From: Candidatus Altarchaeales archaeon A3
GTDB taxonomy: Archaea > Altiarchaeota > Altiarchaeia > Altiarchaeales > Altiarchaeaceae
Direction of reading: 5' to 3'
NCBI GenBank assembly: GCA_002083985.1
Contig: MTER01000086.1
Coordinates: 1-6,710 of the forward strand
DNA: 6,710 bases
Shown: piece after piece, positions 1 through 5,442 of the stretch
Numbering within the stretch: position 1 is the first letter of the stretch
How the letters are laid out: each line of letters starts with the position of its first letter
Notes under the pieces: model-generated
The model's database searches: none
Seen by the model: only the letters and a program-made list of their open reading frames with translations
What the model was told of the DNA's origin: nothing
Program-made: the position numbers and the translations under genes

Positions 1-83
1 AAAAATACTAACGAAGTGAGCATAAGCAAGTGACGAACAATTTAAAAGTCATATTTGTTTTTTAATTAAAGGTATTGACTAAT

Positions 84-175
84 AAGTAAGGTTCTTAAAA
101 ATAAATTTCCCTATAAATGCTTGTAATTTAAATGCAAATATTAACATTTAACCTTATATGTTTATCACTACATAA
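84..175 (+). repeat. Dispersed ~92-bp intergenic repeat, copy 1
   Basis: This stretch aligns without gaps to 4708-4799, with 81 of 92 positions identical by hand count. The first 24 bases are identical in both copies. Both copies carry a 7-bp inverted pair, TAAGGTT (87-93) and AACCTTA (150-156), at the same spacing. The repeat ends about 20 nt before the hisC start. It has no open frame. It could be a miniature mobile element, a shared regulatory region or a small-RNA gene; two copies cannot separate these. The bases before it (1-83) hold nothing I can name except ACGAAGTGAG at 11-20, the reverse complement of a motif in the palindromic elements near 1671 and 3741. Confidence 0.8.
152..160 (+). 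promoter_or_regulatory. Possible TATA box for hisC
   Basis: CCTTATATG resembles an archaeal TATA box. It lies 36-44 nt before the hisC ATG, which would place transcription start about 10-15 nt before the start codon and give a very short leader. That fits the lack of a Shine-Dalgarno sequence. The same bases are part of the dispersed repeat, and copy 2 reads CCTTACATG, so the repeat does not conserve this box. This rests on position and composition only. Confidence 0.3.
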
Positions 176-195
176 TTAAATTTTATTTATTTACA

Positions 196-1260
196 ATGTA
201 CATTTCAAAATTTTTCAAACCACATATTTCCGACATATCACCTTACATTCCCGGAAAGATGAGTGAGAACTTTATCAAGTTGGCCTCAAATGAAAATAAT
301 TACGGCCCTTCAAAAAAAGTAATTGATGCAATAAAAAACAAATCCGGAGATGTATTCCGCTACCCATATAAAGATGAATTAGTTAGAGAAAAAATTTCTG
401 ACTACTGCAATTCTTCAACAGGTAAAAATTTAACCTGCAAAGAAAACATAATACTCGGAAATGGCTCTGATGAACTGATTGAACTGCTCATTAAGACCTT
501 TCAGTCCCCATACATCGGATTTTATCCTTCATTTGTGGAATATAATCGCGTCTCTAAAATTTTTAACGAAATTTATTACGAAATTCCGCTGAATGATGAC
601 TTTACATTTGACTGCAGGAAATTTACAAATAATGAGAAATTTGAAAGGGCAAAAGTTGTTTTCTTATGCTCTCCGAACAATCCGACGGGAGGAATCATTG
701 AAAGAAGAGATATTGAAAAAATTTTGAAATTTAATAAAATCGTTGTCGTTGATGAGGCCTATTACGAATTCTCAAATTTAACATCTCTTGATTTAACTGG
801 CGAGTATGAAAATTTAATTGTGATTAGGACAATGGCAAAGGCGTTTGGAATTGCCGGGTTGAGAATAGGCTACGGGATAGCAAATAAAGAAATCATAAAA
901 TTTTTGCATAAGGTTAAGCCGCCGTTTAATGTAAATTGTCTGGCACAGGAGACAGCACTGGCGGCATTAGACGATGTTGATTTTATGAAACGAAATGTTG
1001 AAAGAATCGTGAAGGACAGAGAAATTCTGGGTAAAATTTTAAGCAAAAAATTTAAAGTGTTTGACAGCAGGACAAATTTTCTGTTTGCTGATGTTTTTCC
1101 TTACACAGCACAGGAATTTTTTGATAAACTTTATGAAAAGAAAATCATCGCAAGGACATTCGGAAAATTGGAAGGATTCAAAGGAGAATATGTGAGGATA
1201 AGTGTCGGCACGGAAGAAGAGAACAAAATTTTAATTGAAGTTATTGAGAATACCTTTTAA
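196..1260 (+). CDS. hisC: Histidinol-phosphate aminotransferase (PLP-dependent, class I/II)
   Basis: This 354-residue protein has the normal HisC length. HisC moves an amino group from glutamate to imidazole-acetol phosphate, giving histidinol phosphate in cytosolic histidine synthesis. Visible landmarks in order: LASNENNYGPS near residues 29-39; a nucleotide/PLP-binding loop around LGNGSDELI; SPNNPTG at 159-165 with the PLP-contacting Asn162; DEAYYEF from Asp186, which would pair with the pyridine nitrogen; RTMAKAFGIAGLRIGY with the Schiff-base Lys215 and Arg223; and YVRIS near the C-terminus with Arg334, expected to bind substrate. The ATG at 196 gives the usual short N-terminus leading to PYIPGK. 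No Shine-Dalgarno sequence precedes it. No other his gene lies in the window, so it is not part of a local histidine operon. Related aromatic or other class I/II aminotransferases share these motifs, but HisC is the best reading. Confidence 0.92.
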   Translation: MYISKFFKPHISDISPYIPGKMSENFIKLASNENNYGPSKKVIDAIKNKSGDVFRYPYKDELVREKISDYCNSSTGKNLTCKENIILGNGSDELIELLIKTFQSPYIGFYPSFVEYNRVSKIFNEIYYEIPLNDDFTFDCRKFTNNEKFERAKVVFLCSPNNPTGGIIERRDIEKILKFNKIVVVDEAYYEFSNLTSLDLTGEYENLIVIRTMAKAFGIAGLRIGYGIANKEIIKFLHKVKPPFNVNCLAQETALAALDDVDFMKRNVERIVKDREILGKILSKKFKVFDSRTNFLFADVFPYTAQEFFDKLYEKKIIARTFGKLEGFKGEYVRISVGTEEENKILIEVIENTF

Positions 1261-1275
1261 GGAAAAGAAATTTGG

Positions 1276-1377
1276 ATGGTTGAATTCGATAAAGGTCTAT
1301 CCAAAAATCAAACAAAAAATCAGGATAAGAAAGTAACAATAGCATGGAGAACAAAAGAAAAGGATATTATTTTATAG
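1276..1377 (+). CDS. Doubtful 33-residue ORF after hisC
   Basis: An ATG at 1276 opens a 33-codon frame ending at TAG (1375-1377). It starts 15 nt after the hisC stop. A purine-rich GGAAAAG at 1261-1267 sits 8 nt before the ATG, in a plausible ribosome-binding position, unlike the other genes here. The peptide is hydrophilic and lysine-rich (MVEFDKGLSKNQ...) with no motif I recognise. It ends 17 nt before a transposon-end relic at 1394, so it could be the start of a gene truncated by insertion. Its short length in AT-rich DNA makes a chance ORF most likely. Confidence 0.15.
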   Translation: MVEFDKGLSKNQTKNQDKKVTIAWRTKEKDIIL

Positions 1378-1393
1378 CTTTGAAATAAATTTT

Positions 1394-1420
1394 GTAACTA
1401 TTCAGAAGGTACAAAAATTA
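1394..1420 (+). repeat. Relic transposon terminus (GTAACTATTCAG family)
   Basis: It begins with GTAACTATTCAG, the same 12 bases that form both ends of the miniature element at 1459-1551. Beyond the 12 bases it matches that element's right end (reverse complement) better than its left end: both continue with a purine-rich block, then ACAAAA and a TTA. No partner end or target duplication was found, so it is best read as a solitary leftover of an older, related insertion. Confidence 0.55.
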
Positions 1421-1458
1421 GTATTCTCTCAATAAAACAGGGCAATTAAATTATATTG

Positions 1459-1551
1459 GTAACTATTCAGCCACCCAAAAAATTACAGGTAAATTTTTTA
1501 ATTTTTTTTGAAAGTTTTGTAGGTAAATTTTGTTACCCTCTGAATAGTTAC
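1459..1551. mobile_element. 93-bp miniature transposon (MITE) with 8-bp target duplication
   Basis: The element starts GTAACTATTCAG (1459-1470) and ends with the exact reverse complement CTGAATAGTTAC (1540-1551). It is flanked by an identical 8-bp sequence, TTATATTG, at 1451-1458 and 1552-1559, as expected of a target-site duplication. Ends beginning GTAA together with 8-bp duplications are typical of the IS66 family, so an IS66-type transposase acting in trans is a reasonable inference, not a demonstration. The interior is AT-rich and non-coding. It holds two direct AGGTAAATTTT copies (near 1488 and 1522) and a long T-run at 1493-1509 that could end transcription coming from hisC. The 60-codon frame crossing it begins with TTG and is not a gene. 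Confidence 0.75.
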
Positions 1552-1605
1552 TTATATTGTTCTATTTTACGGGTGAAAAATACTAAATTTTTATATTTTA
1601 TTCTC

Positions 1606-1829
1606 AAGTTTTGCGTTTTGAAAAATTTACTCACATAAAAATTAGTTTTTTTGTATTTTATTTTTAACCTCACTTCGTCCGGATATTTACAAAATGTTCT
1701 GAACATTTTGTAAGATTGAAAATCTTACAGATTTTCAGTATTTCAAATCTCTGCGATTTTAAAATAGTATTTTATAAAGGCAAACATACAGCAAGATTTA
1801 ACCTGCCAAAAAAGTAAAACGCAAAACTT
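1606..1829. repeat. Hairpin-bounded palindromic element A, upstream of ABCE1
   Basis: The stretch is bounded by a perfect 14-bp inverted repeat, AAGTTTTGCGTTTT (1606-1619) and its complement (1816-1829). It contains ACCTCACTTCGTCCGGA (1667-1683) followed by a chain of overlapping palindromes (1687-1737). The same plan occurs in element B (about 3712-3930): similar length, a 16/17 match over the CACTTCGT block, a similar right end and related but different bounding arms. A looser resemblance to B runs on to AAGATACC at 1853-1860. There is no coding capacity. It may be a non-autonomous mobile element or a structured RNA or DNA site. Confidence 0.6.
1687..1737. repeat. Chain of three overlapping palindromes
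   Basis: First palindrome: 1687-1713, with 13-base arms around one central T (core GTTCTGAAC). Second: 1709-1729, with 9-base arms around GAA. Third: 1717-1737, with 9-base arms around TAC. All arms are perfect complements. The second and third share bases, so only one can form at a time, and the first overlaps the second by 5 bases. Confidence 0.8.
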
Positions 1830-1942
1830 CAGTTTTATTCTTAAATTTTGAAAAGATACCTTAAATTTTACAAAATAAATTCTTATCAAACCTAATTTTT
1901 AAGCATAATAATAAGCATGAATATGATAATGAATATAACAAT

Positions 1943-3679
1943 ATGCGAATAGCGATATTAAATAAAGATAAATGCAAATACAGGGATTGCAATTACCTCT
2001 GTATTCGTTTATGTCCGAAGAATAAGATGGGAGGCAAGACAGTAATTGTCGATCCTGAAAGCCAGAATCCAAAGCCGGAGATAAATGAGGAGATGTGCAC
2101 GGGATGCGGAATCTGCGCCAACAGATGTCCCGCAGAGGCAATTCATATAATAAATTTACCTGATGAAATCGGAACTCCGATTCACCAGTATGGAAAAAAC
2201 GGATTTCGCCTGTTCAACCTTCCGATTCCAAAGAAAGGCGTTGTCGGAATAATTGGAAAAAATGGAATAGGAAAGTCAACAACCTTAAAAATTTTGAGCG
2301 GACAGATAAAGCCAAATTTGTCTAATATAAACAGCGAAGACAACTGGGAGGATGTAATAAGGTATTTCAGGGGAAATGAATTGCAGGATTTTCTATTAAA
2401 TGTCTCAAAGGGAGAGATTAAATTTTCTTATAAACCGCAATTTGTTGAAGGCATTAGGAAACTCGTTAAAGGAAAAGTAAGAGATGTTATAAAATATGAT
2501 GCTCAAAATTTTGACGCTCATCGGAGAAATTTATTACAGGAACTGAATATTGACTTTTTAGATAATGATGTAGAAGAATTAAGCGGTGGTGAATTACAAA
2601 AATTAGCAATATATGCCTGTCTGTCAAAGGATGCCGATATGTATTTACTTGATGAGCCATCATCATATTTAGATGTTGAGGAACGACTGAATTTAGCGAA
2701 GGTTATTGGCAGTATCCAGGATAAATTTATCTTTCTGGTTGAACACGATATGGTGTTGCTGGATTATTTAAGCGACTATATTTATGTCATTTTCGGAAAA
2801 CATGGTGCTTACGGAATAATATCTAATGTAAAGTCAACGCGAATCGGCATAAACGAGTATTTGGACGGATTTTTAAAGGCAGAGAATATGAGATTCAGAG
2901 AAGGTATTAAATTTGAAGTTATAAGGGCAAGAAACAGGAAATTTCCGTTCCTGCTTGCAAAATATCCTTCGTTTACAAAGACTTATGGTCAGTTCAAACT
3001 CGCTGTTGACGGGGGAGAAATTTATAAGGGACAGATTATAGGCGTTCTCGGAAAAAATGCGAGCGGAAAGACGACATTTATCAAAATTCTGGCAGGGGTT
3101 GAAATGTCCGATAATAATGAAGTCGGTGTCCGTTTAAAAATTTCGTATAAGCCGCAGTATATTTCTATTATAAATGCAAAGGTTAAACAGTTAAATTTAT
3201 CGTCTGACCTGATTGAGAAATTTTCAATTAAGGACATGATGGAGAAAAACATTGACGAATTGAGCGGTGGCGAATTACAAAAGGTTGCACTCGTTGACTG
3301 TCTTTCAAAAGATGCGGACATTTATTTGCTTGATGAGCCATCGGCGTATTTAGATGTTGAAGAGCGGTTAAATCTGGCAAAATTTTTGCGTTCGTTTGCG
3401 GGAGAAAAGGAAAAAGGAATTTTTGTTATTGACCATGATATTCTGTTTATTGATTATATCAGCGATGCGCTCATTGTTTTTGAAAGAAAGAAGGAAAATA
3501 TCGTTGATGGGCATGCATCTTCCATATTGCCCGTCAGGGACGGGATGAATAAATTTTTAAAATCAGTAGGAATAACATTTCGGAGAGAAATAACGACTGG
3601 AAGGCCGAGGGCAAATAAATCAGGAAGTGTTATAGACAGAGGGCAGAAGGATAAGGGAGAATATTATTATGCTGATTAA
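1943..3679 (+). CDS. ABCE1: ABCE1/RLI ribosome-recycling ATPase
   Basis: This 578-residue protein is a complete, slightly short ABCE1. In archaea and eukaryotes the family splits ribosomes into subunits after termination or rescue, working with aRF1/aPelota in the cytosol. An N-terminal domain carries two 4Fe-4S motifs: C11-x4-C16-x3-C20-x3-C24-P, and C52-x2-C55-x2-C58-x3-C62-P. ATPase domain 1 has Walker A GKNGIGKS (105-112), signature LSGGELQ (213-219), Walker B into DEPSSYLD (from Asp237) and switch His268. A hinge-like ENMRFR lies at 314-319. ATPase domain 2 has GKNASGKT (370-377), LSGGELQ (440-446), DEPSAYLD (from Asp464) and His498. The C-terminal GRPRANKSGS...GEYYY tail is typical. All catalytic residues are intact. 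The ATG at 1943 gives the family's usual MRIAILNKDKC start. No Shine-Dalgarno sequence is present, and a short out-of-frame ORF (1917-1952) overlaps the start. Confidence 0.97.
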   Translation: MRIAILNKDKCKYRDCNYLCIRLCPKNKMGGKTVIVDPESQNPKPEINEEMCTGCGICANRCPAEAIHIINLPDEIGTPIHQYGKNGFRLFNLPIPKKGVVGIIGKNGIGKSTTLKILSGQIKPNLSNINSEDNWEDVIRYFRGNELQDFLLNVSKGEIKFSYKPQFVEGIRKLVKGKVRDVIKYDAQNFDAHRRNLLQELNIDFLDNDVEELSGGELQKLAIYACLSKDADMYLLDEPSSYLDVEERLNLAKVIGSIQDKFIFLVEHDMVLLDYLSDYIYVIFGKHGAYGIISNVKSTRIGINEYLDGFLKAENMRFREGIKFEVIRARNRKFPFLLAKYPSFTKTYGQFKLAVDGGEIYKGQIIGVLGKNASGKTTFIKILAGVEMSDNNEVGVRLKISYKPQYISIINAKVKQLNLSSDLIEKFSIKDMMEKNIDELSGGELQKVALVDCLSKDADIYLLDEPSAYLDVEERLNLAKFLRSFAGEKEKGIFVIDHDILFIDYISDALIVFERKKENIVDGHASSILPVRDGMNKFLKSVGITFRREITTGRPRANKSGSVIDRGQKDKGEYYYAD

Positions 3680-3755
3680 TTGGTGCTCATTCCTTTAAAT
3701 TTGGTTAATTATTTTGTGAGCTATATTTTAAAAATCTCACCTCACTTCGTTCGGA

Positions 3756-3784
3756 GATTTAAAAATTTCTGAAATTTTTAAATC
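3756..3784. repeat. Perfect 29-bp odd palindrome
   Basis: Two 14-base arms are perfect complements around one central T, with the core TTTCTGAAA. It directly follows the CTTCGTTCGGA block, the same place and design as the 1687-1713 palindrome in element A, which has different arm sequences. A 7-bp pair AAATCTC (3732-3738) and GAGATTT (3754-3760) overlaps its left arm and gives an alternative fold. Confidence 0.8.
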
Positions 3785-3803
3785 ACCCTGCTGATACTCG
3801 GAG

Positions 3804-3829
3804 ATTTTCAAATCTTCTGATTTGAAAAT
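3804..3829. repeat. 26-bp hairpin palindrome in element B
   Basis: Arms of 11 bases, ATTTTCAAATC and GATTTGAAAAT, are perfect complements around a TTCT loop. It is preceded by CTCGGAG, a partial copy of the TTCGGAG before the 3756 palindrome, so the unit looks tandemly duplicated. A competing small palindrome, AGATTTTCAAATCT (3803-3816), shares its left arm. Confidence 0.75.
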
Positions 3830-3999
3830 GCTTAAAAGAAATCTTAAAATTTATGTATTGCGAAAAAAAGTCACTTATTTTTACGCCCTCAAAAATTTAA
3901 CATTTTTCACTGAAAAGTAAAGCTACAAAACTCAATTTACTCTATTTTATTGAGAAGATACCATTTTATATTATTTCGGGATTTCCGTTAAATTCATTT

Positions 4000-4686
4000 T
4001 TAAATCTTTTCCGCACTCAATACAAATATCGTTTTTAAATTTAAAAACCCGATTTTTACATTTTTAAATCCGGTTTCTTTCATAATATCTGCATAATATT
4101 CCGGTGTTCCGAATGCATTATATGTCTTTGCTAACATCTTCGGAGCATCCGAACTTGTAATTACTGGAGTAATGTGTTTTATATAATTATATATTAGTGT
4201 TCCATAAAGATTATTGTGTTTTGCAATATCCAAAATCATAAATTTTCCGTTGTTTTTCAGTATTCTGCAAATTTCCGTTAATGCCTTCTTTTTATCATAA
4301 AAATCCCTAAATGCAAATGCACAGCACACAAAATCGGCAACATTATCATCTAATGGAATTTTTTCAGCCGGAGCGGTTATAAATTCAAATTTTTGCAATG
4401 GAATTCCTGCCTGTCCGATTCTTTTTTTTGCAATTTGATTCATTTCCTCGCTTGGATCAACACAAAAAATTTTTCCTGACTTTAACATCATTGCCAGTGT
4501 TCCCGGCCCTGAGCCAATTTCAACCGCAATATCCTTGTTGCTGCTCTCATTTGCCAAAATTTCCCTCCATTTTTTGTCCATCCCAAATGTCATTCTTGAG
4601 TTTATGTTATCATAGCGAGGTATCATTTCTTCCAGAACATTTTCTAAATTTTTCCACTCGTTTGAGTCAATTTTAAGAGGGTCCAT
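4000..4686 (-). CDS. UbiE/COQ5-type SAM-dependent methyltransferase
   Basis: The 228-residue protein is a class I methyltransferase closest in layout to the UbiE/COQ5 group, which methylates a quinone ring at carbon in menaquinone or ubiquinone synthesis. IPRYDNINSRMTFGMDKKWR (22-41) matches the group's N-terminal signature. Motif I is AVEIGSGPGTLA (54-65), the SAM-binding glycine loop. Asp77 in FCVDPS should bind the SAM ribose. APAEKIPLDDNVADFV and AFRDFYDKKKALTEICRILK follow, as in the family, then GKFMILDIAK. There is no signal peptide or membrane segment. The ATG at 4686 gives a normal N-terminus; no Shine-Dalgarno sequence is seen and the dispersed repeat begins 22 nt upstream. It is convergent with ABCE1 and has no quinone-pathway neighbour here, so the substrate is uncertain; another small-molecule methyltransferase role is possible. 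Confidence 0.85.
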   Translation of the reverse strand: MDPLKIDSNEWKNLENVLEEMIPRYDNINSRMTFGMDKKWREILANESSNKDIAVEIGSGPGTLAMMLKSGKIFCVDPSEEMNQIAKKRIGQAGIPLQKFEFITAPAEKIPLDDNVADFVCCAFAFRDFYDKKKALTEICRILKNNGKFMILDIAKHNNLYGTLIYNYIKHITPVITSSDAPKMLAKTYNAFGTPEYYADIMKETGFKNVKIGFLNLKTIFVLSAEKI

Positions 4687-4707
4687 TATTAAAATTTTGT
4701 GATTAAG

Positions 4708-4799
4708 AAGTAAGGTTCTTAAAAATAAATTCCCACATAAATGCTTGTCCTTTAACTGTGAATATTAACATTCAACCTTACATGTTTATCACTACCTAA
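4708..4799 (+). repeat. Dispersed ~92-bp intergenic repeat, copy 2
   Basis: This matches 84-175 without gaps at 81 of 92 positions and keeps the TAAGGTT (4711-4717) and AACCTTA (4774-4780) inverted pair. Here it lies just upstream of the minus-strand methyltransferase, so relative to its gene it is flipped compared with copy 1 before hisC. In each case about 20 nt separate the repeat from the start codon. Read on the minus strand, the AT-rich bases at 4719-4729 lie about where a TATA box would fall, but the match is poor. Confidence 0.8.
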
Positions 4800-5060
4800 T
4801 TTAATATAATCAAAAGTTTCCCATTTGAAAATATGACATTTACCGTCATCAGTTTATCCTAAAATTTTTGAAAATTCCCATAAGATTATATCAAAAATTC
4901 AGAAATAATGTGATAAAATATGGAACTTTTGTGGAGTTATTGTATGATAATTGGGAATTTAGGGTGGCGAATCATAACAATTCAACAAACTTGCCCTAAC
5001 ACATTGTTTTCACGAAATGGTAAACTTTTGTAAAATTAAGTAATCAAATGTTGATAAATT
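4800..5060. other. Non-coding AT-rich spacer with weak inverted pairs
   Basis: No open frame, tRNA or convincing structured RNA is seen. Two inverted pairs occur in crossed order: CAAAAGTTTCCCA (4811-4823) with TATGGAACTTTTG (4919-4931), one bulge and a mismatch; and AAATTCCCA (4872-4880) with TGGGAATTT (4952-4960), a perfect 9 bp. A degenerate transposon terminus lies at 4963-4980. The rest is featureless to me. Confidence 0.4.
4963..4980 (-). repeat. Degenerate GTAACTATTCAGCCACC-type terminus
   Basis: Read on the minus strand, this resembles the first 18 bases of the element left end at 1459, with about 14 of 18 positions alike if one deleted base is allowed. The GCCACCC block is intact. 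No partner or duplication was found. It is probably an old remnant of the same transposon family, and chance similarity cannot be excluded. Confidence 0.35.
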
Positions 5061-5141
5061 TACTATGTTCAGCCACCCCGAAAAATTACGAGTAAAAATT
5101 AAATTTTTACCCGTAATTTTTCGTGGTGGCTGAATAGTTAC
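5061..5141. mobile_element. Palindromic miniature element made of two transposon ends
   Basis: Arms 5068-5100 and 5102-5134 pair at 31 of 33 positions around a single central A, giving a 67-bp near-perfect palindrome. The right end continues to CTGAATAGTTAC (5130-5141). Its outer 17 bases, read inward, are identical to the left end of the 1459-1551 element (GTAACTATTCAGCCACC). The far left end (5061-5067, TACTATG) has drifted from that consensus. No target duplication is visible. It looks like two terminal repeats of the family joined with no interior, an old and immobile copy. As RNA it would form a very stable hairpin. Confidence 0.65.
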
Positions 5142-5192
5142 ATTTTTTTATTTTGTTTAAATGGCATAAATTTTTCTTATCATCCTTAATTG

Positions 5193-5353
5193 GGTAGTGT
5201 CCCCAAGTTATTAACAAAGTTTTGATTCCATCAAAACTCCATCAAATAATTATCCTGGTAATGTCAAATTAAAAATTATTATTTTAAAAATCTAAATTTA
5301 TTGAGGGTGAGATAATCCCATCGGAATTTAATTAACGAGTTGTGGACACTACC
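5193..5353. mobile_element. Candidate ~161-bp MITE with 14-bp inverted ends
   Basis: The left end GGTAGTGTCCCCAA (5193-5206) and right end TTGTGGACACTACC (5340-5353) are inverted repeats with 13 of 14 positions matching. The ends differ from the GTAACTATTCAG family, so this is a second, unrelated element type. Inside is a perfect hairpin at 5218-5238 (8-base arms AGTTTTGA and TCAAAACT, loop TTCCA) and no open frame. I found no clear target duplication, so the exact boundaries and mobility are inferred only from the inverted ends. Confidence 0.55.
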
Positions 5354-5396
5354 AAAATTTCACATTAAATTTATATCGGATGATTAAATCCTTAAA

Positions 5397-5430
5397 CCTT
5401 AAAATAAAACGCAAAAACAACATAAAACAA
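5397..5430 (-). terminator. Possible T-rich terminator after ccdA
   Basis: Read on the minus strand beyond the ccdA stop, the sequence has successive T-runs (GTTTTATG, GTTTTTGCG, TTTTATTTT). Archaeal transcription often ends at oligo-T tracts without a hairpin. In such AT-rich DNA this is weak evidence. The bases at 5402-5417 also resemble the right arm of element A. Confidence 0.3.
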
Positions 5431-5442
5431 AATTTCAGAACT

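Larger units (their letters stand above)
3712..3930. repeat. Hairpin-bounded palindromic element B, downstream of ABCE1
   Basis: This fills most of the spacer between the convergent ABCE1 and methyltransferase genes. The bounding arms, 3712-3729 (TTTTGTGAGCT...) and 3913-3930 (ends AGCTACAAAA), pair at about 16 of 18 positions with one bulge; weaker pairing may continue outward to about 3704 and 3940. Inside lie ACCTCACTTCGTTCGGA (3739-3755) and several palindromes. It corresponds to element A at 1606-1829 in order, orientation and length (219 versus 224 bases), but the palindrome sequences differ. The right end, 3913-3962, aligns at roughly 70% with 1810-1860 and finishes with the same AAGATACC. 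No ORF or T-run terminator stands out in 3680-3999. Confidence 0.6.

Noticed and set aside
1..33. Possible C-terminal tail of a gene entering from the left (KNTNEVSISK then stop)
   Set aside because: It is only ten codons and overlaps the ACGAAGTGAG repeat motif, with nothing to support coding.
1387..1560. CRISPR-like array from repeated GTAACTATTCAG
   Set aside because: The copies are inverted as well as direct, irregularly spaced and flanked by a target duplication, which fits transposon ends and not a repeat-spacer array.
1456..1638. 60-codon plus-strand frame
   Set aside because: It starts with TTG inside the target duplication and MITE, has a low-complexity composition of Phe and Leu from T-runs, and shows no recognisable domain.
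1899..2141. 80-codon minus-strand frame
   Set aside because: It lies antisense to the Fe-S domain of ABCE1, which is clearly coding on the plus strand.
3022..3321. 99-codon minus-strand frame
   Set aside because: It lies wholly antisense to the second ATPase domain of ABCE1.
4398..4676. 92-codon plus-strand frame
   Set aside because: It is antisense to the methyltransferase, whose motifs are clear on the minus strand.
4835..4862. Possible box C/D small RNA on the minus strand (CTGATGA)
   Set aside because: A C-box-like sequence is present but no suitably spaced CTGA D box or terminal stem was found.
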